Below the pieces are notes generated by a model. That model made no database searches. It saw only the letters and a program-made list of their open reading frames with translations, and was not told the origin of the DNA. Position numbers and translations under genes: made by a program. A stretch of DNA of 64,000 bases from Helicostylum pulchrum (lineage: Eukaryota > Mucoromycota > Mucoromycetes > Mucorales > Mucoraceae), in NCBI GenBank assembly GCA_025677825.1, contig JAIXMO010000014.1, positions 434,001 through 498,000 on the forward strand, given 5' to 3'. Numbering within the stretch: position 1 is the stretch's first letter; every line of letters begins with the position of its first letter. Below, piece after piece: positions 22,930 through 33,479 of the stretch.

Positions 22930-23314
22930 TATGGTTTTTTTTTTAAAAAAAATAATAAAGTGTGTATACAATAAAGAGGGCCCTGGTCCTCTTTTTTTTT
23001 TCCTTATTCGCTTCCAAAGAAAAAAAAAAAGCCACCCTCCCCGGACTGTCTGCAAAAAAGAAAACTGGTGGAGTTCCATTTTAAAAAAAACTCGCCCCTT
23101 GAATGAAACTCAGTGCTCTTTTGTACAAGATATCTGTACGAGGAACAAAGTGTATTTTTTGTTCCTAATAGAGGAATATGTTGTTATTGTAGATATTGAT
23201 TATCACTTTTTTTTAGTAAAGTAGTACATAAAAAAAGAGAGAAAAGGGGGGAAGGGGGGAAATAGATAATAGTACAATGATACACTTGAATAAAAAAAAA
23301 GTACGACTTTTTCT

Positions 23315-24248
23315 TTAGCGGTTACTAGATAATAGTGGATCATTTAAATATGCTGGTGGTGGATGTACCGGTTCTAGTTCAAGCGACTCGTTTCTTTCAT
23401 AAGCTGGTGGTGATGGATGAGATTGCCTAGGTAATACAGCTTGCTGAGGCATAGGAACAATATAATCAGATCGATTGCCAGGAGCTCCTCGTTCTACAGC
23501 CGGACCTATATCCAGCACAATATCCATCATGGAAGTATCATACGCTGGCAATATTTCGCCTTCTTCCGCCAACTCGTTCTCGATATTTACTTGAATAATT
23601 TCGATAACGAAATTGATGTTGCATCTAGATAGCGGTATATTTAGGTGCATTGAATTAGCTGTATCTGTCTCACGTAACCTTCTAAAGTTCCATTTTATCT
23701 GTCGAGTAACGTCAAGTGAATTAAACTGTTTTAAAACTGATTGTAGTGATTCATAGTACTACACACAAAATAATTAGGTAAAAAAAAAATTATTATTTTT
23801 TTGGGTGTGTATAATATATATTTACAGTCGCTAGCTTTTTATAATACTTGTTTCTTCTTCGAGTTGTAATAAACCCAATGACTGCTGGAATCAACAACAT
23901 GATTAGAGGGTACCACATGGACAAATCGGCAGCTCGAGCAACAATGGAGAAAGCTGCTGTTGCAATCACAAAACAGATGGCTGTAAAGAACAAGTAAGTA
24001 TCTATCCAAACGTGCGGATATTCACGAAGTATATGTTCATCAAGTGTATTAAAGCGCTCAATGAAAATATCTGGAGGTAACTTTTTTTTTTTATTTATAT
24101 TGTTAAAAAACCAACCAAATAACAATAATTTCTTTTTTAAAAAAAAACATACATATTCTGTTAGTTGGACATATTCAGCATATTCTTCACGAAATAAATT
24201 GGATCTTTTCCAGCGTAGAATAATCATTGGAAATGTTGCTAAAGTCAT
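23315..24248 (-). CDS. Two-TM membrane protein with PPxY motifs
   Basis: Three minus-strand exons (24248-24153, 24080-23826, 23758-23315, all phase 0) encode 264 aa. After an amphipathic N-terminus and a short cytosolic stretch come two hydrophobic segments at about residues 57-100 (LFFTAICFVIATAAFSIVAR, then MWYPLIMLLIPAVIGFI), followed by a basic TTRRRNKYYKK border. The C-terminal 100 residues are soluble and end with two PPAY sequences (SPPAYERN and PPPAYLND), plus LPAYD. PPxY is the ligand of WW domains, so recruitment of an Rsp5/NEDD4-type ubiquitin ligase is a reasonable guess. The second intron uses an A-rich acceptor, but only this choice keeps the frame. No named family is recognised. 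Confidence 0.65.
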
Positions 24249-24847
24249 TTTTTTTTTTTTTTTTGTATGTTATTGTATAGTATTAAAATGAAAGAGAAAA
24301 AATAGAAGAGATATATCTGGGAATTCACAAAAAAGCTCTACATTGTGCTCCATTTGCGGCTTTTCGTGTACGATTTTAAACCAGCGCTTTCCCTCTCTTT
24401 ACAAATATAGTAAAGTTGACACCTTGTAGTAAAGAAATGGTAACTGATAATTTGGTACTAAAACAAAGTTATTAAAAAAGAGAGGCAAGTCTTTTTTCTT
24501 TTTTTACTGTATTATTTCTTTTTTTTTAAAAAAAAAAGGAGCATCATTTCATTAAAAACTAGCCTGCGCAAACACAAAAAGAAAAAGCGGTTTTGCAGTG
24601 ATGAAAGAGAAGAACTCTGTGTCATCTACGGTCTACCCACGAATATTTAAACATCCGCTAAAACGGAAGCCCGGGCACAGACAACGCTAAAAAAAAAAAA
24701 AAAATCGGATATTTCTTTTTAAATAAATAAAGTACCTTTTTTTTATTATTAATGTAACTATTAACTCTCTCTTTTGTTCAGTTAACCCAATTTACCCATT
24801 CCCTTCCTTTTTTTTAAAAAAGAAAAAAAATAATACTTTTTTTTGCT

Positions 24848-25417
24848 ATGACTGTACCTGACCTTGTTCACCGTAATCCTGTGAGACTATCATCCGTTTC
24901 GTGTGTAACAGAGGATAGTATAGATTCAATTACAATCGCCACACCATTAGATGCGTCACCTCCACCTCCTCCCTCCAACACATTTTCAATTATAAACATT
25001 GTAAATGATGACCCACTTCCTAACCCAAGAGCATATCCAGCTATTGCAGCGACGTATACAAGACGTCGACGTGCACAGACATCTCCTATACCTGTGCCTT
25101 CGTCAATTATGATTAGCAATAATATACCTCAAGAACAACCTGTTATGATTTATGATACAACTGATTCTCAACAACAAGTCTCTACTAATACAAGTCCTTC
25201 TACAAAATCTAGTAAACTTTGGCCTAGGATTAAACGAATGATGATGCCTACAAATAATAATAATAATAATAATACAGATAAAATGAAACAACTGTTTGAA
25301 TCGATGTATATATCAAACAATGATGAAAAATCAGATGCTAAAATGCAAGAACAACATAAGAGCAATAAGCGTTGGCTTAGTGGTAAAAATCGAGCAAGAG
25401 TTGGTCCTCAACGATAA
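24848..25417 (+). CDS. Disordered protein of unknown function (189 aa)
   Basis: A single frame runs from the ATG at 24848 to 25417 and encodes 189 aa starting MTVPDLVHRNPVRLSSVS. It is rich in Ser, Pro, Asn and Gln, with a PPPPPP run near residue 40, an RRRRAQTSP site and a poly-Asn run coded by AAT repeats near residue 137. A basic cluster (KLWPRIKRMM) and a Lys/Arg-rich tail may bind acidic membranes or nucleic acids. Codon use and the lack of stops suggest it is real. The upstream region has a pyrimidine-rich promoter-like stretch. No domain is recognised. Confidence 0.5.
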   Translation: MTVPDLVHRNPVRLSSVSCVTEDSIDSITIATPLDASPPPPPSNTFSIINIVNDDPLPNPRAYPAIAATYTRRRRAQTSPIPVPSSIMISNNIPQEQPVMIYDTTDSQQQVSTNTSPSTKSSKLWPRIKRMMMPTNNNNNNNTDKMKQLFESMYISNNDEKSDAKMQEQHKSNKRWLSGKNRARVGPQR

Positions 25418-26784
25418 AACTCCCCTCTCCATTCAACACACTCTTCTTCATTTAACATTCATATTCAAATAACAACCAATCTACACATTTCTTTTTTAAT
25501 AAACACATTTTAAAAAAAACTTTTTTAAGTGCCTCTCTTTCAAGACAAGTGCTTTCTTTTCTGCCAGCTAACTTATTTTTTCGTTGTAATTAATGAATAA
25601 AAAAAAGATTTTTTAAGGATCTTGAGGACGGGAACGCGTAAGAAACGACATTTTTACGGTATCTTACGAACTTAATGTCCGCTTGAACATTTCCGATTAT
25701 GTTCACAATCTAAGGTTTTCTAAATTTAGTATGTTTCCGATTATATCAACGACGAAAAGTACAATCTCAAGTTGTGGTTTAGCAAAATTATGTTTCATTT
25801 AAATTATGTCTTTTTTTTTTTTTTTGTTTGTACTTTTTTTATTAAAATTGTAGAAGCTGTAGAGATTAATTTGCTCCCCCTTTTGTTTGCTTTGTTTATT
25901 TCAAAATGAACGTGAGAACAAAAAGCTATTTTTTTTTTTTGGCTTCGGACTTATTTTTTGTATAAAAATTTTTTCTTTAAACAATTTTAAATACACAGAC
26001 TGCTTCTCATTCGTAATTACTGCCTAGCACGCCCTCAAAAGTTATGAAATTTGTAAATCACTCGAACAGTAGAAGTTCTAAAAGTTTTTTTTTACTTGCA
26101 AGTAAAAAAAAAAAGGATGGCATAGCAACCACTCCTTTGTTTTAAAATTTGCCTAGTAACCAATTCCAACCTGAATTTTATCTCAATTACAATTTGTCGA
26201 TATTTTTGTTATTTAAAAAAAAAAAAAAGTATACGATCATGCCGATCAAACTATATTTATTACAAGCTCATATAAGAAGTCTAGAATTCGTTTTTTATTG
26301 TAAAGTTTATTATGCTAGTGAATAGATACACAAAATACCGTTTAAAACGTACATGAACGACTATCTGTAAATAAAATCGTATTTTTGCAAGTAAAATAAA
26401 AAAATAAAAAAAAAGAAAAAAAGAAAGACAATCTGATATTCTATAAACATCCTGCTTTAGTTCTCCTAATTTTTACATAGTAGCATATAAATCCCCTTTC
26501 TACTATTGTCTAAATACACATATACAACACACTGAAATATTACTCCCTTACCTCCTCTCATTTTCGTATGATAACAACTCCTAATGATATCCCTTTTTTT
26601 TTTTTTTGCAAAGTGGACCTACTATATTCTTTTAATATATTTTCTTTTCGTTTTTTCTTTATCCTTTTTTTCTCTCTCTCTTTACAAAAAAAATAAAATA
26701 AAAAGGTAAATAGTGTAGATCATTTCTTTGTCTTTCTGCGTATTCATAAGATTTTCGTTTTTTGTGTTGTGTGTAACAAATAGC
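25418..26784. other. AT-rich intergenic region
   Basis: No coding frame of note. The stretch contains many homopolymer A and T runs and pyrimidine-rich tracts at 26580-26690. Those tracts probably belong to the promoter and 5' leader of the following membrane-protein gene. Confidence 0.5.
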
Positions 26785-29241
26785 ATGGCGTTTCCTTCTT
26801 ATGCAATTGCAATTATTATCATTGTGATTATAATAACTGCATCCAGCTCAGTTTATTTTATATTTAGAAAGCGAAAGGGAGGATCGGTTGGTGCAGTAGA
26901 ACAACAACAACAACAGAGCGAAGAATATATATCAGAAAAAAATCATACTTCTCCGTATGCTGTCAGACCCTTAATGCAATACAACAACAACAACAATAAT
27001 AATATCGACACGACAAGCACACTAAAAGATAGCCAAACATCATCCACCACTATTCCATCTGCATCAACCACGCCTTACGAAAAAACAAGTATTTACGAAA
27101 ACGATAGTCATAATAACAAATATATTCTTCCTTTAGAGGATAATCTGCCTCAACCACCACCACCATCTGCTGCTACAGATCATAAAATAAATCTACCTTT
27201 GCCTCCTCCCAGTTCATCCTTCTTTTCAGATAAAATGGAATTGGATTCTGTGGAAGCAAATGACTTGTATGCATCTTATATGAATGTGGCTGCAGCTCAA
27301 CAGGATTATGTATCGATTGATCTAGACGAAAAACCGTTTTTATCCAAGGCTGCTGCCGACATCTCTCAAAAGGCTGCTACATTGCGCACTAATTTACGAC
27401 AATCAATGCGTCGCAAATCATCCAGCGGTGCACCTAAAGTAGCTCTCAACCAGTTCTTTGATAACGCTAGTAGTAGTAACAGCAGTCTCAAATCACCCCG
27501 TCCAGAAAGTACCCGCATGAGTCGACAGTCTTCTTCAACATCTTCTAGATTTCCACGTCCATCCCTGCAGCAATCCAGTATACCGCCATCTCCAAGACCA
27601 GATTCACCCGCCGATTTCTTTGTCCACAAGTTCAGTAATAACAGTAAAAAGTCCTTGGTCGTCGTACCAGACGAATGTAACAGTAGTAATAAAACTATGA
27701 TTGAGAGCATACCGCCTGATTCCTATTTCAATTTACCCTTATCCCCTTCCACTCCTTCCCCATTGAGTATGAAACCCACTATTCAACAACAACAAGAGTT
27801 ACTACAAAGACAACAACTAGAGTCAGAGGTAATTACAATGAAACCAACCATCCAACAACAACAAGAACTACAAAAACAAGCCTTGGTAAAAAAGGAACAA
27901 GATGATTATTCTTCCATGATCCAAGAAATAAATAATAGCACACAAGATATCGTCAGTGACGAAGAAGAAGAACCTGTTAGTGAAGAAAACGAAGATGCTG
28001 CAGTCGCTGCTCGTCGTTTAATTCGATCTGCTTCACGTAAATCTCGTACACGATCTACATTAATTACAGACGAGGCAGCACAAGCCATGTTTGCTATGAT
28101 TGCCAGTAACACCCCTTCGCCTTCTGAACCCATGACAGTAAAAAAATATGCTACTCTGCGTAATCACAACATGGAAATCGATACTGCATCTATTGGACGT
28201 GACAACAGTAGTAGCACATCATCCTTGGATATTCAAAAATGGTCGACGGATGACTCACCACTCTCCCCTAGCCCTAAACGAGCCATCATGAGCTCAACCA
28301 TGTCGGGTTCAGCCACTGTTTCGGGAAAGAAAATGGCAAAACAGCAACAGCAATTAAATATGTTTAATAATAGCAGTACGGATGATTTATTTAAAACTGA
28401 TACAAAGAGTGCTACACTAGGCCGTAAAAAATCTTCTGAAACTACTACCAGTGGCCCTAAATCACTTCGCAGCTTATTTACAAGACCTTTAGCGGATGAT
28501 AAAAGTAGTATAATTACTTCTGTTCCTAGTATTGCATCCAAGGAACAATTAAAAGAGCCTCAACAGCAGCAGCTGCAAGAAGAGGACAAAGAAGAAGAGC
28601 AAGTAAAGAGTGCCGTACCAAGTGTGATAGATACACCAGCCCCTCAATCTCCTATCACATCAGCAGAACTGTCCCCTTATTCATCCAAGAACAATACACT
28701 TCGCAAAATGGGAAATAATGTTGATACGATCCGCCGTATGCTTCAATCTTCCTGGAGTGGAAACAATTTAAAAGAAAGTGGATCTAGCAACAGTTTATCT
28801 TCATCTGATTATATGGGTAGCGTAGGCTCTAGCTACCGACCTGTAGCGTCTCCTTTGGGTAGTGTCAACCCACGTATGCAAAACCAACATTTAGTCTCAC
28901 TGTCTTTAAAGGCAAATGCCAGTCAGCAAGCACGAAGTAGACCTTCTATGCCTGTTGGGTTCATGAACGAAGAAGAAGAAGAAGAAGGACCCATGCCAAC
29001 CGCTTCGTTTTCTTCGTCCACTGTACGAACCATGATCCCTGCAGATGAAGAAGACATCGACAGGTCTAGAATAAAGCCGAAAACCTCCGTCATGGGAAAC
29101 ATACTGGGTTCACGACAACAACAACCTAGGCAGCCTTCAAAATTAGGAGAGAGAAAAGCGCCCGTCAAAAAGCAACCAGTAGGGAAGAAGACCCCCGCTC
29201 AAATAGAGCGGGAAAAATATCTAAAGTCTTTGGAAACCTGA
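26785..29241 (+). CDS. Single-pass membrane protein with long disordered tail (818 aa)
   Basis: The ATG at 26785 gives MAFPSYAIAIIIIVIIITAS, a hydrophobic segment that works as signal anchor or TM helix, followed at once by a basic FRKRK stop-transfer cluster. The remaining 780 or so residues are low-complexity: Gln, Asn, Ser and Pro runs, many SP/TP sites, and acidic patches (SDEEEEPVSEENED). The C-terminus is KKTPAQIEREKYLKSL, a short likely helix. Two near-identical KPTIQQQQEL segments occur near residues 330 and 355. The overall build (short lumenal end, one TM, long phosphorylatable tail) resembles fungal cortical or cell-wall-sensing anchors, but no family is recognised. A frame extending upstream lacks an ATG and is not used. 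Confidence 0.65.
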   Translation: MAFPSYAIAIIIIVIIITASSSVYFIFRKRKGGSVGAVEQQQQQSEEYISEKNHTSPYAVRPLMQYNNNNNNNIDTTSTLKDSQTSSTTIPSASTTPYEKTSIYENDSHNNKYILPLEDNLPQPPPPSAATDHKINLPLPPPSSSFFSDKMELDSVEANDLYASYMNVAAAQQDYVSIDLDEKPFLSKAAADISQKAATLRTNLRQSMRRKSSSGAPKVALNQFFDNASSSNSSLKSPRPESTRMSRQSSSTSSRFPRPSLQQSSIPPSPRPDSPADFFVHKFSNNSKKSLVVVPDECNSSNKTMIESIPPDSYFNLPLSPSTPSPLSMKPTIQQQQELLQRQQLESEVITMKPTIQQQQELQKQALVKKEQDDYSSMIQEINNSTQDIVSDEEEEPVSEENEDAAVAARRLIRSASRKSRTRSTLITDEAAQAMFAMIASNTPSPSEPMTVKKYATLRNHNMEIDTASIGRDNSSSTSSLDIQKWSTDDSPLSPSPKRAIMSSTMSGSATVSGKKMAKQQQQLNMFNNSSTDDLFKTDTKSATLGRKKSSETTTSGPKSLRSLFTRPLADDKSSIITSVPSIASKEQLKEPQQQQLQEEDKEEEQVKSAVPSVIDTPAPQSPITSAELSPYSSKNNTLRKMGNNVDTIRRMLQSSWSGNNLKESGSSNSLSSSDYMGSVGSSYRPVASPLGSVNPRMQNQHLVSLSLKANASQQARSRPSMPVGFMNEEEEEEGPMPTASFSSSTVRTMIPADEEDIDRSRIKPKTSVMGNILGSRQQQPRQPSKLGERKAPVKKQPVGKKTPAQIEREKYLKSLET

Positions 29242-29366
29242 ATTAATTTATTTTAAAAAATTAAAATATTCGATATATTTAGCGGATTCAACTCTATAGT
29301 ATTTATATCTTTTTTTATCGTGTAATGCGCTTTAATAAGTTCGTTATTAAATAACTAATTTATATT

Positions 29367-29499
29367 CAGTATCATTTCCTGAGATCTCATTTAATCACAC
29401 ATCAAATCTCAATTTTTTTTAGTAAAGCTCCATTTTTTCCACTTTACAAAAAAGTACAGCTTGTATTTTGACTTGTTAAGTCTCTAAAAAATGAGATCT
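29367..29499. repeat. 5' block of TnpB/Fanzor-like element, copy 1
   Basis: This stretch is also found in front of the second element at 38164-38589. It contains an 11-bp perfect inverted repeat (AGATCTCATTT at 29382-29392, AAATGAGATCT at 29489-29499). It also has a GTAAAG/CTTTAC stem (29422-29446) and a GACTT/AAGTC stem with a three-base loop (29470-29482). Over the right-hand 79 bases the two copies differ at 9 positions. Homology stops abruptly after the right arm, about 100 bases before the element's first ATG. It may be an element end, a promoter, or a small palindromic MITE. Confidence 0.7.
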
Positions 29500-29596
29500 A
29501 ATAATTTTAAGCCATACTCAATTAATTAATCAAAAAAAATAAAAAAAAACATTTGACAACTCTTCTTTTTCTTTTTGTCATACACTACTATCAAGG

Positions 29597-31645
29597 ATGA
29601 GACACAAAAAAGAACAAATAGACACGTACACTCACGCATTGACAGTAATTAACCCTACTCCTTCTTTAAATTAACCAAACTGAAGTACTAGAAGCAAGAC
29701 ACAAACAGTCGATGATAAAGCGCGATATATGGAAGCCTTGTTGATCAATTTAAAATAAGACTTTCAAGCCAAATAAAAGAATGTGGTAAAAATAAACAAG
29801 ATTTAAATGAACTTAAACATAAGCTACTGTAAGGTACTCGGCTTCCAAGAGGTGTTGTTGACGCTGCTGAAAAAAAAAACTCAAAGTTACGAATGTTATC
29901 ACAACAATGTTGAGGGTTAATGCCAAGAAAAATGCCAAGAAAAGTGTTGACTATTGGAAAGACTTTGTTAAAGATAACTTTGAAGATATAAAAAAATCTC
30001 TTTTAAAAGTTGAAGATGAGAGAAAAGACCAGGTTAGCGAAGATAGCGATGACGATAGTGATGAAGATAGAGACGAAGTCGAAGATTGCAATGAAGAGAA
30101 AACACGTACGTTTTCTACCTCCCTGAATTCAGTTATTAGAACTGATTTGACTCTTCAAGTTAAGCAAGTTTTTATGGATACGGTAAATACTCGCTTGGAG
30201 CAAATATCAAGCTATATTCCTGACTTCAGCTTAAAGATTTTTGAAATTTCATTGATGTTTGCAGATAAAAGCTTTGCATCAACTGGCAACCAGTTTGAAA
30301 TCGTGCCGCAACCGCGGAAATATATTACGCAAATACTACCACACGGTTATCTACAAGAAGACATTACCGTTACCAATCCACCCGATGCTCAACTTTTGAA
30401 AAACGAAGTATTTGCGTCAAATTATAACCAGCTGTTTCAGGTTCCTCATTTGGAGTTGACACATTCAACTTAATACGGAGCTAAAGGCACTGAAACATTG
30501 TATCTCGCTACGTTTCCCTTGCATAAGGCTATAACTGACGTAATACCTCCTAGTGCTGTAAATCCTTATCGAGACTTACCGTCCCATTATATGAAAATGG
30601 CTAGGCAGTCATATCCGGTTAATTTTCGCCAAATGCGATCAGATAACACCATTGTCAACAAGGCATTGCATAGACTCTTAAGATCACTTTTGATTATTCA
30701 TTCAGCTCCTAAACGTGACAGGATATTTAAAGAGAAGAAATCAAACTGTCGAAACAAGCGTGGAGGAAAACAAGTTCGTAGAGTTACAAATTGTAGTATC
30801 TCTGAGGCATTTATATCGATGAAAAATCAGACAAGAAATGGAATTAGAAGATTGTTTAATACAGAAGAAAAGAGAAAACTCAAGTTCCAGGCAAAAGGAA
30901 GGATAGAAAAAGCAGGAAGATGTCAATTGAGAATAGACACTTACAGAAACGTTCGTAGAAGAGAGGTAAAGACGCTTGTATTTTCAACGCAAAAAATAAA
31001 TAGTAAATAATAATTTGTACTTTTCGTATATACCGAAGAAAGAGAAGCAGTTAAGGCCCAACAACAACAAAAACAGCGACAAAAACAACAACAAAAACAA
31101 CAACATCAGAAGGCTGATGATTTGGCTGATAATTTCGTTAGAGAAGAGGTCAACGATGAGGTCATAGGAGATACTACCTTAAGACGAATAAAACGCTTGT
31201 TACAAATCGCAAAACCAGCACTTTTTAGTGATCAGGTAATTACAGAAGCTCGACTCAGGGAAATGGATTCGGATTTTACGCAAAGAGAAGTAGACGTGTT
31301 GATGAAGATCCTTAATTTCGTGCAGCCCTATATACCATCCAAAGCAAACTACTCCTCATCTCAGTATCAATTACCCTTTGTTATAATGGCTAATCAAGTA
31401 CTGAAAGCAATCGGCTACGAAGGACAGGTTGTCAAACTTGTGCCTATAATAAACCTAGCGCTTTACATGCCTTCCTGATTGACACGGCAACACTTTACGC
31501 ACTTTTTTTCTCTAAAAAAAGCTCAAGACAGAATGTATCTCCAAGGTTTTCAAGACAGTACTATCAAATCAATTACAGCCCTCGCCAACAAGGACGCTAT
31601 TTTCAGTAGCTTCTTTAACATCCACCTATTGAAAAAAAAAAAGGG
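29597..31645 (+). pseudogene. Lineage B TnpB/Fanzor-like protein, N-terminal part, decayed
   Basis: Reading across frames from the ATG at 29597 gives KARYMEALLINL, GTRLPRGVVDAAEKK, then VDYWKDFVKDNFEDIKK, a highly acidic linker, and QSYPVNFRQM. A Gln/Lys-rich stretch follows, then VQPYIPSK, QLPFVIMANQVL, PSALHAFLIDTATLYALFF and AIFSSFFNIHLL. The same order of segments occurs in the second copy at 39.2-41.8 kb (YIPSK, QLPLTVLSNKVF, VDTAMLY, AVFGSIFDVKSI), so the two are homologues. There are stops and frameshifts at about 29755, 29840-29900, 30472 and 31450. A candidate 36-base intron at 31003-31038 coincides with a 73-base intron at the same place in copy 2. This is the N-terminal, nuclease-free half of a family whose C-terminal half lies at 33480-34215. 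Confidence 0.6.
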
Positions 31646-33340
31646 CAGCCAGATCAAGCTTTCTATCGCTAAAAAGGAGATGCCTGTGACAGATACATTA
31701 GATAATATTTCAAAAATTAAACTTCGAACGCTTTTATCAACGTGTGATACTGATTACAAATTTCAAAAGGATTCGATTTATTATGACGTGAAAGTGCACC
31801 CTGCAAATCATCTTAAGGCTTTTTTCAAGCTTCAACAACTATGTGAACGTGCCAAGAAATCAAAAAAAAAATATTTGTTTCCCTATCCGTACGTCTTTTA
31901 TCCCTTCATATATGACATTGGACGCAAAAATAGCGAACTACCATATTTTGAAGAGCAAAAAACCTGTAACAGATAAATACCACATCTGGAGTCAAGTTGT
32001 TTCTTTAAAGGAGAAAGCCTTTAAACCCCAAGGGCCCGATAAATCTTTGCGTTTTCAGGGTACGTTGGAAACTGATAGAATCGGCGTGTCAGTGCTTAAA
32101 CAAAATACCAGTACAAATCGAAGGCTTGCAGGCAGCGGCAGACAACAATCTGTAACTAAGGATGAGTACAAGATTGAGAACATTCAAGATTTGACTCAAG
32201 AAACTCTTAATAGAACAATTGATAATTGCGTTTTGATTGATCCTGGTCGCTGTGACTTAATGTACTGTATGCACGAAACCAGTACTGTTAAAGAAAAGAA
32301 GGCCTTTATTTTCACCAAAAACAACCGCACGAATCTTTCTAAACACTTCCGGTCTTTACGAAAGCGAAGTCAACCCTTTGCAATTAAAGCGGCTGGAGCG
32401 GCTCTTTCTGAAACAAACTCTAGTTCCGTAAGCGTAGATAAATTCGTACAATATATAAAGACAAGAGCATCGGTAAAGAATACTATGTACGCATATTATG
32501 GGAACGAGACTACTAAGAGTGACAAGGTTTTTCTCCCTGACTCTGAACTCGACTTTCGAGTTGATAAAAAAGTGCAATCTGTATTACAAAAGTTTGTTCC
32601 TAGTGAACATACGTGATTTGACTTCTCCACGTGATCAGCGCTATAGTACCTACATAAACATAATGTTACAACGAGAACATATTCGGGATAGATTGAATAT
32701 TACAGAGATAAGAAATATCGAAAGGTTAAGGGGAAGCATGGATAGGCAGGAGATGAACAATAAAAAACTTATAGCTTCAGTATTACAAAAACTACAGCTT
32801 CTACCATTCAGAAAGATCAAATTTTCGACTAAACTCTATTATGATCAGAACGATCTCGAATTGGTAAACAACTTGAAAACAAAATTTGGTCCTAATGCTG
32901 TACTCATTCTCGGGGATTGGTTCGCGCCAGACGTTCCCCATCAAGAGTCTACTAGAAACAAGGGTCTAATTAAAATGCTAAAGAAGAACGTATTTGTCGT
33001 TTATCTAATCAATGAGTTTCGAATATCTTCGCTGTGTCCTTTTTGTGGGGCGAGCTTACAAACTTTCAAGATCGTACCAAACCCTCTTCCGCATAAGAGG
33101 ACGAGTATGCCGACAGCTACCTGTCACGAATTGTTAAGGTAGGCGAAAGAAAAAAGGTAAATTAAGCACTGATAACTAATGCAACACTATAGATGTAACG
33201 ATAACCAATGCTTCGAATCTGACAACAGCGAAAAAATGCGGCTCTGGAACAGAGATTTGGCTGCAGTGTTAAATTTTCGTAAAATGCTATTCAGTTTAAG
33301 AAACACTGGTAAACACCCGTCCGTTTTTGACAGAAACTAG
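31646..33340 (+). pseudogene. Lineage A Fanzor-like RuvC nuclease, N-terminally incomplete
   Basis: The C-terminal two-thirds of a eukaryotic TnpB (Fanzor)-like protein. In order: IYYDVKVHPANHLKAFFKL; FPIRTSFIPSYMTLD; RuvC-I as CVLIDPGRCDLMYCMHE (Asp codon at 32239-32241); LLPFRKIKFS; AVLILGDWFAPDV with HQESTRNKG; FRISSLCPFC plus CHELLRCNDNQC, a C4 zinc finger; and RuvC-III as WNRDLAAVLNFRK. It ends in FDRN at 33338-33340. A 54-base GT-AG intron (33139-33192) restores LLR-CNDNQC. The body is broken only twice, at A10 (31862-31871) and A6 (32566-32571); each break looks like a one-base slip. Fanzor/TnpB proteins are RNA-guided DNA nucleases carried by mobile elements. Catalytic Asp residues and zinc ligands are all present, so the decay is recent or the breaks are sequence errors. 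The upstream end fuses into lineage B sequence. Confidence 0.7.
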
Positions 33341-33344
33341 TCCG

Positions 33345-33362
33345 CCAGAGTTATCGCTCTGG
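33345..33362 (+). other. Hairpin five bases after the lineage A stop codon
   Basis: CCAGAG, TTATCG, CTCTGG forms a perfect 6-bp stem with a six-base loop directly after the RuvC frame. In TnpB and Fanzor systems the guide RNA scaffold overlaps or follows the 3' end of the nuclease gene, so this is a candidate scaffold element. It could equally be a simple 3' processing hairpin. Confidence 0.4.
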
Positions 33363-33479
33363 CCAATTAATGCAGGCAATGTACTAAAATATCCTATTTT
33401 ATAAACCCAAAACGACAATAGTTGTTGAACTAACCGATATTTTGATTTAAGGTTAGAGACATTTATTTTTTGCGAAACG

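Noticed and set aside
26728..26784. Upstream extension of the 818-aa membrane protein
   Set aside because: The extension would need a TTG start. The ATG at 26785 has a good context and directly begins the hydrophobic anchor.
31440..32620. Programmed ribosomal frameshifting in the lineage A/B element
   Set aside because: There are too many breaks in the B part, without a common slippery heptamer or downstream structure. Decay or homopolymer sequence error is simpler.
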